Positions 1-6,078 of a DNA stretch of 6,732 nt are shown here, piece by piece (the first letter of the stretch is position 1; the number at the start of each line of letters is the position of its first letter). The position numbers and the translations under genes are program-made. The DNA comes from Candidatus Cloacimonadota bacterium (GTDB lineage: Bacteria > Cloacimonadota > Cloacimonadia > Cloacimonadales > TCS61): the NCBI GenBank assembly GCA_016927675.1, contig JAFGMF010000221.1, positions 1 through 6,732 of the forward strand. Reading direction: 5' to 3'. The notes beneath the pieces are model-generated. The model made no database searches. It saw only the letters and a program-made list of their open reading frames with translations, and was not told the DNA's origin.

Positions 1-623
1 GGTGAATTATTATCATTCAGATTCTGCCAGGCATCGATTTGATTCAGTGAATCAGCATGGATATAATCGATCCCGTTGGAGCTGCCGCAAAATATCCAGC
101 CATCAGAAGTGACTGCCAGAGAGGTGATCATATTTGATGATAAACCGTTATCGATCGTGAAGTTGTTTAACAGAAAAGGAAAGGGGAAATCCCCGAATTT
201 GGTGAATATGCTTAACCCCTGATCAGTTGCTGCCAGGATCAAAGTATCCAGGTGACAGATCTGTCTGACATTGTTGGAAGCAAGCCCGAGAACATCATTT
301 AAAGGGATAAGAAAATTTCCGTTCTGAAAACGATCTATGCCTTGTCTGCCACTACCGAGCAGAAGTTCGTCATTATCCGGAAAATAATCCAGAGTGCGAA
401 TCTCATTATTGCTCAAGCCATCAACTGTTGTATAAGGCTGGAGAAACTCACCGGTCTGCCGGTCTAAACGGCTTAATCCACCCCAGGAGGCAATGTATAC
501 GATTCCGTTCAGTTCATAGGCATCGAAGAGATGGGTTGTGTTCGTGTGGATCTCCCAGTCTTTAACTGCCGGGAGTGGGACAAATAAAATCCCTGTTATC
601 AATAAGAGTAAAATTTTTTTCAT
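1..623 (-). CDS. Secreted beta-propeller protein with Reg_prop-type repeats (partial, C-terminus outside window)
   Basis: The visible part is 207 codons starting at ATG 623 and open at the window edge. Residues 1-19 look like a Sec signal peptide: MKK, a run of Leu/Ile, and a probable cleavage after VPLPA, with no lipobox Cys. The mature part holds repeats of the two-component-regulator propeller (Reg_prop) kind: a first blade near residues 30-58 (IVYIASWGGLSRLD), then repeats beginning TTVDGLSNNEIRTL (65-78), LGLASNNVRQI (112-122) and IDNGLSSNMITSL (157-169). Each is followed by a hydrophobic strand and a G-x-x-x-GI/GL turn. The protein should therefore be exported and fold as a beta-propeller. 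There is no histidine kinase or DNA-binding part in view, so a sensor role cannot be claimed. The opening blades resemble the N-terminal propeller of PorZ of the type IX secretion system, but Reg_prop repeats also occur in unrelated secreted proteins. The start codon overlaps the wecA-like stop (ATGA), which points to coupled translation. Confidence 0.
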   Translation of the reverse strand, partial: MKKILLLLITGILFVPLPAVKDWEIHTNTTHLFDAYELNGIVYIASWGGLSRLDRQTGEFLQPYTTVDGLSNNEIRTLDYFPDNDELLLGSGRQGIDRFQNGNFLIPLNDVLGLASNNVRQICHLDTLILAATDQGLSIFTKFGDFPFPFLLNNFTIDNGLSSNMITSLAVTSDGWIFCGSSNGIDYIHADSLNQIDAWQNLNDNNS

Positions 624-1675
624 TTCCGGAACTCCTTTTTAAAAAGAATCAAAACGGCAGATATCAGAATGATCAACATAAAGACAAGCAGCAGAAACAA
701 GATTTTTTTGGAAGCCAGAGAAAAACCCAGAGCTACCAGACCGAAGAGAAAAGTGATAAAGTAACTTATCAGAGCAATAGTTTTCTGAGATAAGCCCAGA
801 TGCAGCAATTTATGATGGATGTGCTCTTTATCACCCTGAAAGATATGTTTGCGCTGCTTTAATCTCCGGATGATCGCCATGAAAGTATCGGTTAGAGGAA
901 GAATGGCAACTGAAATTGGTATTAACAGAGTCATTGCTGTAATTCCTTTAAACTGGGCAGAACCCAGAACCGAAATTGAAGCAATTTCCAATCCTATGAA
1001 CATGCTGCCTGTATCTCCCAGAAAAATCCGCGCAGGATAGAAATTAAAGCGCAGAAAAGCTCCACAGGAACCTGCCAGAATTACTGATAGCAGGGAAAGC
1101 ACCAGATTACGGTTGAGCAGACCTACAATAAATAAAACCAGAGCTACCTGCAGGGCAATTCCGGAAGCAAGACCATCCAGACCGTCAATCAGATTGAAGG
1201 CATTGATGATCAGTAGAAACCAGATAAGAGTTAAAGGCAGAGATAATATTCCCAGATTCAGACTGTCACCCAGAGGATTTGTCAGGATATCTATCCGGAA
1301 TCCTGCAAAGAACAGCATAAGTACGATGATAATTTGAAAAATAAGTTTGTAACGGGCTGTAAACCCTTTTTTATCATCAAAAAATCCGAGAGTCAGGATA
1401 CACAGACCGGCCAGCGTAAGAAAAGCTAACTGGGTTGAATAATCTTTGTAAAATAAAGTCATTCCGATCTGGATAAGCAGAATGGGGAAGGCAAGAGCCA
1501 GACCTCCTGCCAGGGGCACCGCATTATGGTGGATGCCTCTGATGTGAGGATGATCAAGCAGCCCGAGTTTTTTACTCAATCTGATGTTCAGCGGCACCAG
1601 CAGATAGGTGAGACCAGATGCCAGAGCAAAAAGCAACACCGATAACTTAAGATAAATAGAGATTTCGATAGGCAT
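620..1675 (-). CDS. wecA: WecA/TagO-family polyprenyl-phosphate N-acetylhexosamine-1-phosphate transferase
   Basis: This is an integral membrane enzyme of glycosyltransferase family 4 in the PNPT superfamily (MraY/WecA/TagO). It transfers a sugar-1-phosphate, usually GlcNAc-1-P, from UDP-sugar to undecaprenyl phosphate, the first step of lipid-linked glycan synthesis. Family hallmarks, numbered from ATG 1675 (351 residues), are: an N-terminal cytoplasmic segment LGLLDHP...AVPLAGG (37-58), the Mg-binding Asp pair in FFDDKKG (98-104), NAFNLIDGLDGLASG (158-172), FLGDTGSMF (218-226) and the C-terminal HIHHKLLHLG motif (285-294). Many hydrophobic segments fit the usual 10-11 transmembrane helices. 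A TTG lies two codons further upstream, but ATG 1675 sits 7 bases after AAAAGAG while TTG would sit only one base after it, so ATG is preferred. It overlaps the preceding glycosyltransferase by 29 bases and the following propeller gene by 4. All key motifs are intact. The exact sugar and whether the product is O-antigen, exopolysaccharide or a wall glycan cannot be read from sequence. Confidence 0.93.
   Translation of the reverse strand: MPIEISIYLKLSVLLFALASGLTYLLVPLNIRLSKKLGLLDHPHIRGIHHNAVPLAGGLALAFPILLIQIGMTLFYKDYSTQLAFLTLAGLCILTLGFFDDKKGFTARYKLIFQIIIVLMLFFAGFRIDILTNPLGDSLNLGILSLPLTLIWFLLIINAFNLIDGLDGLASGIALQVALVLFIVGLLNRNLVLSLLSVILAGSCGAFLRFNFYPARIFLGDTGSMFIGLEIASISVLGSAQFKGITAMTLLIPISVAILPLTDTFMAIIRRLKQRKHIFQGDKEHIHHKLLHLGLSQKTIALISYFITFLFGLVALGFSLASKKILFLLLVFMLIILISAVLILFKKEFRK
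632..637 (-). promoter_or_regulatory. Ribosome binding site of the propeller gene
   Basis: On the minus strand the sequence reads AAGGAG, followed by 8 bases and then ATG at 623. It lies inside the last codons of the wecA-like gene. This near-consensus Shine-Dalgarno site supports the chosen start and shows the gene can recruit ribosomes as well as receive them through the ATGA overlap. Confidence 0.75.
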
Positions 1676-2750
1676 TGACAAACTCTTTTAAATTAAAATT
1701 TTCTGTTACATGTTTCCTGGCTTGATTTCCCATATCTTCTCTCAGAAGAGGATCTTCAGCCAGTTTTTTAACTGCAGCTGCGAAAGCCTGGGGATCTCTT
1801 GGCGGTACAAGCAGTCCGGTTTTTCCGTTGATCACTACTTCGGGAATTCCATCTACCATGGTTGCAACCGAAGCTAAGCCGGTATATCCGGCTTCACAGA
1901 AAACCAGTCCGAAAGCTTCGTGGATGGATGTTAAACAGAAGATATCATGTTCTGCCAGTAATTCGGGCACATCGTCGCGCCAGCCTAACAGCTTTATTCT
2001 GTCTTCCAGATCATTCTGCTTAATATATTCTTTCATCTGAAGATAAAATTCTCCATCACCCACAATTGAGGCAACGATTTTTTTATTTTCCGCAGCAAGG
2101 ATTTTCATTGCCTTGAGAAAATCAAACGGGGATTTTGCCTGATCAAGACGTCCGACGAAAATCAACCTGATCTGATCGTCATGTCGGACAAGCTTCTGCC
2201 GAAGCTGTTCAAAAGCCACTGCATTATAAATGAATACTTTTTTATGACGTGGAAGAAACCAGAATTTCTTGTCGTAGCCGTGGTTGACCAAAACTACATT
2301 CGAAGAGAATATCCCGGCTATCAATTCAAGAAAAATGTAAAAATACCTTTTATACCAAACCTCAAATGAATGAAAGGCAATTCCCTGAGTAGAATGCAGA
2401 ACCAGGGGGCAGCCGGCCAGACGAGCCGCGATTCTCCCGATGATGCCCGGTTTGGAAGAAAAAGTATGAACAATGTCGAATTTCTCCTTGCGGATCAAGC
2501 GGTATAAATCGGCAAATGCCTTGAAGTCATGTAACCCTATTTCCCGTTTCAGTGAGGGCAGAGTTACCACTTTCACTCCGTATTTTTTCGCTTCGGTGAT
2601 AAATGAATTCTGCAGTTCCTGATAATCAGGAGCACAGGCAAGCCAGAGTTCAAATTCTTCCGGATCGAGGTTAGCCATCAGATTAAGGCTAACTCTCTGA
2701 ACTCCGGACAATATCGGCAAAACCTGAATGTGCAGTACCTTACGAGTCAA
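1647..2750 (-). CDS. GT4-family (GT-B fold) glycosyltransferase
   Basis: This 367-residue cytoplasmic or membrane-associated retaining glycosyltransferase probably adds a sugar to the growing lipid-linked glycan. The N-terminal domain opens with KVLHIQVLPILSGVQRVSLN (4-23), the GT4 variant of the GG-x-Q/E-R acceptor loop, and contains HTFSSKPGIIGRIAARLAG (95-113). The C-terminal nucleotide-sugar domain has FVGRLDQAKSP (198-208), IVGDGE (229-234) and the family E-x7-E signature: SIHEAFGLVFCEAG, with Glu278 and Glu286, followed by GIPEVV and NGKTGLLVPPRD (308-319). Length and motif order are normal, so the enzyme looks active. No ATG is available near the N-terminus: a stop lies in frame six codons upstream, and TTG 2750 is preceded by a good Shine-Dalgarno stretch. 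It overlaps the upstream glycosyltransferase gene by 11 bases and the wecA-like gene by 29. Donor and acceptor sugars cannot be predicted. Confidence 0.93.
   Translation of the reverse strand: MTRKVLHIQVLPILSGVQRVSLNLMANLDPEEFELWLACAPDYQELQNSFITEAKKYGVKVVTLPSLKREIGLHDFKAFADLYRLIRKEKFDIVHTFSSKPGIIGRIAARLAGCPLVLHSTQGIAFHSFEVWYKRYFYIFLELIAGIFSSNVVLVNHGYDKKFWFLPRHKKVFIYNAVAFEQLRQKLVRHDDQIRLIFVGRLDQAKSPFDFLKAMKILAAENKKIVASIVGDGEFYLQMKEYIKQNDLEDRIKLLGWRDDVPELLAEHDIFCLTSIHEAFGLVFCEAGYTGLASVATMVDGIPEVVINGKTGLLVPPRDPQAFAAAVKKLAEDPLLREDMGNQARKHVTENFNLKEFVNAYRNLYLS
1683..1689 (-). promoter_or_regulatory. Ribosome binding site deciding the wecA-like start
   Basis: The minus strand reads AAAAGAG here, 7 bases before ATG 1675 and only one base before the in-frame TTG at 1681. 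The spacing favours the ATG. The site lies in the coding part of the upstream glycosyltransferase gene, before its TAA. Confidence 0.5.
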
Positions 2751-4002
2751 TTGACACCTTCCTCATAATACCAGCCAGCTTTTTGGTCAGGTAACTACGC
2801 TCGAATTCCTGATAATTGTTTTTCTGCAGAGGAAATTCTGTTTCCAGTTTACCGCTTCGGGCCAGCTGGACAGCTTTTTTCAATAATTCAGCGATCAATT
2901 TCGGATCATCGTAAGGAGCGACCATTGCAGCTTGATGTTTATGCAGCAATTCTACCACTTCCGATCCTGGTGGAGCAAGAATTATTATCGGTCGTCTGCA
3001 GGCGAGATATTCGTATACTTTAGCCGGGATGGCATTGCGGCTGTGATCAGGTGGTACGATCAGCATCAAAAAAGTGCTGCCCAGCATTTCAGCTAAAACT
3101 TCCCGATGAGCAAGCGACTGTTCTACTTTAACAATGTCAGATAGATCATCATCCATAAGTAGAATTCTGATTTCCTGATTATAATTGCCGATAAATCTGA
3201 AAATTACATTATCTTCAAGATCTAATTTCTGCTCCCGAACTGCTTTTAGAAGATATTTAGGTGATCTCAACCCAGAAAGACTACCCGCATAAGTGAACGA
3301 AATCTTTGAATTCATTGCAGGTTGTAAATCAAGAAAATCAGACTGATCCCAGCCATTGGGAATAACTTCGAATTTATGTGGTTCGATCCGGGGATAAAGC
3401 TTTCGGATCTCATCTCTAGCTGAATTCGTGTTCATGATAACGGCAGAAGCATACTCTAGAATACTTTCTTCCCAGCGGTATGAATATTTTCTCAGCGCTT
3501 TTGTCAGATAAAACAATTCACTGTTACCCTGCCAGAGATCGCGGTAATCGATTACCAAAGGCAATCCGACTTTACGGGCAACAAGATAGGCGGCAACTGC
3601 TGCAGAGTAAGGACCGATAGTCGCCAGTACGGCTTTGATCGATTCGGAGCGGCAGATTTTACTGCCCTGCTTCACGGCAAAAGGAATCCAGCCGATCCGA
3701 GAATCGATGGGGAAGACGTTCCGGAAGAGATGTCTGGAGTTTTCACCGATCGCACTCTGCTTTCCTGCACCGATGATCTGAAAAAAACGCAGCGGAGTAA
3801 TTCCCTCTGTTCGGTATATGCGCACAGGGCCAATCTCATTAAGCAGTTGATCATCTTCAGCTCCGAAGGCAATTTTCTTGATAGTGATCACAATTGGTTC
3901 CCAATCATTTTGCGGAAGATATTTAACAAATTTCTGGATCCTCTGAACAGCCGAGCCACCTACAGGCGGAAAAAAATATGAGAAGATCAGTACTTTATCC
4001 AT
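2740..4002 (-). CDS. GT4-like glycosyltransferase (divergent, polysaccharide-cluster type)
   Basis: This 420-residue GT-B glycosyltransferase belongs to the group common in capsule and O-antigen clusters. The N-terminus MDKVLIFSYFFPPVGGSAVQ (1-20) is the typical opening of this subgroup: beta-strand, FPP, glycine-rich loop, then QR...K. IDYRDLWQGN (151-160) matches the conserved D-x-RD-x-W motif, and VIPNGWD (213-219) marks the hinge into the C-terminal domain. That domain opens at SFTYAGSLSG (235-244) and carries NAIPAKVYEYLACRRPII (323-340), the K-x-x-EYLA-x-x-P-I nucleotide-sugar-binding segment with Glu331. The canonical first Glu of an E-x7-E pair is not evident, which is usual in this subgroup. 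It starts at ATG 4002, overlapping the deacetylase-like gene by 8 bases, with only a distant AGGA upstream, so coupling from the upstream gene is likely to matter. It ends 11 bases inside the next glycosyltransferase. An active role in glycan extension is inferred; the sugar specificity is unknown. Confidence 0.9.
   Translation of the reverse strand: MDKVLIFSYFFPPVGGSAVQRIQKFVKYLPQNDWEPIVITIKKIAFGAEDDQLLNEIGPVRIYRTEGITPLRFFQIIGAGKQSAIGENSRHLFRNVFPIDSRIGWIPFAVKQGSKICRSESIKAVLATIGPYSAAVAAYLVARKVGLPLVIDYRDLWQGNSELFYLTKALRKYSYRWEESILEYASAVIMNTNSARDEIRKLYPRIEPHKFEVIPNGWDQSDFLDLQPAMNSKISFTYAGSLSGLRSPKYLLKAVREQKLDLEDNVIFRFIGNYNQEIRILLMDDDLSDIVKVEQSLAHREVLAEMLGSTFLMLIVPPDHSRNAIPAKVYEYLACRRPIIILAPPGSEVVELLHKHQAAMVAPYDDPKLIAELLKKAVQLARSGKLETEFPLQKNNYQEFERSYLTKKLAGIMRKVSIDS
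2755..2764 (-). promoter_or_regulatory. Ribosome binding site supporting a TTG start
   Basis: The minus strand reads GAGGAAGGTG, ending 4 bases before TTG 2750, with its GAGG core 10 bases away. The stretch lies inside the last codons of the preceding gene. Because no ATG or GTG is available in the right frame, this site is the main evidence that the GT4 gene begins at TTG. Confidence 0.6.
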
Positions 4003-5686
4003 GCTGTTTGATTATCCTGATAAAAAAACGGGAATCCGCTTTGACATTAGCAAAAAACAGCAGATTTTCAAATTTTCTGATCTTATCCTCCCGATATTCC
4101 AGTTGCTGATAATTTCCGAATATCTGTAACGTAAAATTCTCCACAGCATACGGGAAATAAACTTCTATTCCTTCGAATTTATCTTTGAGCACTACTGCCT
4201 CGCGGATCTTCCACCAGAGAGCCAGTTCTCTTAACGAGGCAATGTAAACATCCCGTTTCCTCAATTCCTGTAAAGTAAAACTGAAAAGTTCCTGATCGTA
4301 TTCCAGATCGGCGAAGTTAGCCACCGAAAAATCCAGAGATAACAAGGCACTTCCTTTTTCTGCCTGATCGATCAGATCTGTTATCAACTGCTTAGCCCAT
4401 TTATAATCAAGCTGCCTGTAACGGGATAGCTTTAATTTTTCATCACTGAAGGCAAGCGGAATATCCAGACAGTATTTACGGACAAAATCACTTTCACTGG
4501 TCTTTCCAGGTATTTCGGTGTATTGATAGTAAGGAAAACCCAAACCGTTTTTGAATCCGTTGTGATTAACGTAAGTAGCTCCGGAATAATAGAGAAATCC
4601 GTTCTTGTTGTATAACTCATTACTCAGATCGGGTTCGATCCGATGAGCAATGTTTCTTAAACCCGGATATTCGTCCGGAAAGTATTTCTCCAGTAGATGT
4701 TTCTGTGATTTCAGGTTATCATTGCGTGCCGAATCTGCACTGGCAAGCAGAGCAATCTCCCTGCCCGATTTCTGTTGTAACTGCAATTCTGCAAGGCAAT
4801 CTTCATCTGTTATTTCATAATCAACAAGACCCTTGTTCCCGAGCCCGGACCAGAACCAGGTGCTGCTGATCTGATACTTTTTCTCCAGCTCTGTAATGAT
4901 TCCGAAATTCCAGTACTGCTCTTCATTGGTTAGCAGATAACGTAATTTGCTGAGAAAATTTTTGATCATGAAACGCAGTTGATAGAAAATCACAAGATCC
5001 TGGAAACACGATTTTAGCAGAGAAAGAAAATTCCACTTTTGTAAACGGTCAACATTATGAGAAACAGCAGCTGCAAAAGCTTCAGATTTCGGCCAGTAAT
5101 GCTTCTTCACCAGCACCTGTCTGCCGAAATCCTGAATGCCCTTCTGGAGATAGCTATCCAGATAAATCAACAGATAATTCAGATAAGGCAGATTCCTCTC
5201 GGCCAGGGTACTGTAATTCTTGTCAGAAATGCGACCCAATTCATCTTTTATCTGGGCACGACGTCCTTCATTATCAGAAATCCGGTAAAATAGATTTCCG
5301 GTTAGATCAAAATTGAAACTGATATAGCAGAGATCATCATCTCGAAAAAATCTGACAGGTTCACTGATTTCTTCACCTATAAGAACAGGGATTTGATGAA
5401 CTGATCTGATGTCCTGACTGATCAGCGTTTCCTGCTGAACAGAAAAATCGTATAATTTCTGCTCAAAAGGGATGAAAACAAGCAGCCTGTTGAGAGCCAG
5501 AATGTAAGCTTCTTTCAAAGTCGGACAGATCAGCCCATAATAAAATAAAATATCTTCCACACCAAGCTGGTCGAGCCGGGAAATATATCTGTATTCATAG
5601 CCGAGGGTCATGAAAGTATAATCCAGGATATATTTCACAGCTCTGGTATATTTACGCAATCCTCTCTCAATATATACAGTTATCAT
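3995..5686 (-). CDS. Degenerate polysaccharide-deacetylase-fold (NodB/CE4-like) protein
   Basis: This 563-residue protein has no signal peptide. The C-terminal two thirds (about 200-500) follows the layout of the large Bacteroidota-style polysaccharide deacetylase family: FAAAVSHNVDRLQKW (204-218) at the place of THDVD, then YWNFGIITELEKKYQISSTW (258-277), GREIALLAS (308-316) at the place of HEIGLHPS, GLRNIAHRI (342-350), NGFLYYSGATYVNHNGFKNG (362-381) at the place of the YDST...GFRxGT stretch, a terminal strand SALLSLDFS (446-454), and LRELALWWKIRE (485-496). The N-terminal 200 residues would be the extra domain that usually precedes this family's catalytic part. By my motif alignment, metal and catalytic positions are changed: the first Asp of HDVD is Asn211 (Asp213 is kept), the metal His is Leu314, the Asp of YDST is Tyr367, and the late His is Asp452/Phe453. 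The fold assignment is fairly secure; deacetylase activity is doubtful. It is the first gene of the operon, starting at ATG 5686 with a weak GGAA site 5 bases upstream. Confidence 0.78.
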   Translation of the reverse strand: MITVYIERGLRKYTRAVKYILDYTFMTLGYEYRYISRLDQLGVEDILFYYGLICPTLKEAYILALNRLLVFIPFEQKLYDFSVQQETLISQDIRSVHQIPVLIGEEISEPVRFFRDDDLCYISFNFDLTGNLFYRISDNEGRRAQIKDELGRISDKNYSTLAERNLPYLNYLLIYLDSYLQKGIQDFGRQVLVKKHYWPKSEAFAAAVSHNVDRLQKWNFLSLLKSCFQDLVIFYQLRFMIKNFLSKLRYLLTNEEQYWNFGIITELEKKYQISSTWFWSGLGNKGLVDYEITDEDCLAELQLQQKSGREIALLASADSARNDNLKSQKHLLEKYFPDEYPGLRNIAHRIEPDLSNELYNKNGFLYYSGATYVNHNGFKNGLGFPYYQYTEIPGKTSESDFVRKYCLDIPLAFSDEKLKLSRYRQLDYKWAKQLITDLIDQAEKGSALLSLDFSVANFADLEYDQELFSFTLQELRKRDVYIASLRELALWWKIREAVVLKDKFEGIEVYFPYAVENFTLQIFGNYQQLEYREDKIRKFENLLFFANVKADSRFFIRIIKQHG

Positions 5687-5718
5687 CTGATTTCCATTCT
5701 TGATTATTATATTTTATC

Positions 5719-5747
5719 ATCAAACAAGGATGAGATTATTTTGTCAA
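5719..5747 (-). promoter_or_regulatory. Candidate sigma70-type promoter of the glycan operon
   Basis: On the minus strand a perfect TTGACA (5742-5747) is followed, 17 bases later, by TTTGAT (5719-5724), a 4 of 6 match to the -10 box. Transcription would begin near 5712, about 25 bases before ATG 5686. A perfect TATAAT also lies at 5706-5711 on the same strand but lacks a -35 partner at normal spacing. It is the only intergenic space upstream of the five genes, so a promoter is expected here; which hexamers are used is uncertain. Confidence 0.4.
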
Positions 5748-5777
5748 CAGGCAAAATCAGACAAATCAAGAAATTAT

Positions 5778-5806
5778 TTGACACAGAAACCATGTCGTGG
5801 ATTTTC
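5778..5806 (+). promoter_or_regulatory. Candidate promoter of tRNA-Lys
   Basis: A perfect TTGACA at 5778-5783 is followed, 17 bases later, by ATTTTC (5801-5806), a poor -10 box preceded by TGG that could act as an extended -10. Initiation would fall close to the tRNA 5' end at 5817. The -35 match and position are suggestive; the weak -10 keeps confidence low. Confidence 0.35.
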
Positions 5807-5816
5807 TTCCTGTCGT

Positions 5817-5892
<76 letters not shown>

Positions 5893-5900
5893 TTTTTTTT
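5893..5900 (+). terminator. T-tract directly after tRNA-Lys
   Basis: Eight consecutive T residues follow the encoded CCA immediately. There is no separate GC-rich hairpin; the paired acceptor and T arms of the tRNA could act as the upstream structure. It may end tRNA transcription, but it could also simply be part of the duplicated attachment core. Confidence 0.35.
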
Positions 5901-6018
5901 ATCAGCTTTTACGGTGCATAGACCCTTTAATAGAGGCTTTTAGCAGGATCACCTGGTTTTATAAGTTTCTCTATCTAGTTTGAAGTAATTATCTCCTTTT
6001 GGCACTTTTTAGCTCCAT

Positions 6019-6040
6019 TTTGTTGCACGTTTGTTGCACG
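6019..6040 (+). repeat. Perfect 11-bp tandem repeat upstream of the integrase gene
   Basis: TTTGTTGCACG occurs twice without a gap, at 6019-6029 and 6030-6040. The 11-base period, about one helical turn, puts both copies on the same face of the DNA. Its place between the tRNA and the integrase start makes it a candidate arm-type binding site for the integrase or its partner, or an operator. The repeat itself is seen directly; its role is inferred. Confidence 0.8.
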
Positions 6041-6061
6041 CTACCCAAAAATAGTTATACT
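6034..6061 (+). promoter_or_regulatory. Candidate integrase promoter overlapping the tandem repeat
   Basis: TATACT at 6056-6061 matches five of six bases of the -10 box. TTGCAC at 6034-6039, inside the second repeat copy, lies 16 bases upstream and keeps the TTG of a -35 box. Transcription would begin near 6068, giving a very short leader before ATG 6079. Protein bound to the repeat would cover the -35 region, suggesting autorepression. Confidence 0.45.
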
Positions 6062-6066
6062 TTCTC

Positions 6067-6072
6067 AGAGGT
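6067..6072 (+). promoter_or_regulatory. Ribosome binding site of the integrase gene
   Basis: AGAGGT lies 6 bases before ATG 6079, which is optimal spacing. It supports this start; an in-frame TAG at 6052-6054 blocks any longer form apart from non-standard starts. Confidence 0.6.
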
Positions 6073-6078
6073 AAAATT

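Noticed and set aside
575..793. Plus-strand open frame of 72 codons over the propeller/wecA-like junction
   Set aside because: It lies opposite well-supported coding sequence, is highly polar with no recognisable motif, and lacks a convincing ribosome site. The other short plus-strand frames at 849-1040, 1113-1337, 1828-2040, 2181-2369, 3730-3981 and 5057-5293 were dismissed for the same reason.
1676..1681. TTG start giving a wecA-like protein two residues longer
   Set aside because: The AAAAGAG site would be only one base from TTG but is 7 bases from the ATG at 1675.
3672..3872. Minus-strand open frame of 66 codons inside the 420-residue glycosyltransferase gene
   Set aside because: It is an alternative frame of a gene with clear GT4-like motifs and shows no family resemblance. 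The frame at 4432-4620 is likewise a shadow of the deacetylase-like gene.
5944..5960. CAGG-ATCA-CCTG hairpin followed by G and four T residues, possible terminator
   Set aside because: The stem is only 4 bp and the T-run is short; this could easily occur by chance.
5893..6078. Possible small gene or CRISPR-like repeats between the tRNA and the integrase gene
   Set aside because: No open frame with a ribosome site was found, and only the two-copy 11-bp repeat is present, without spacers.
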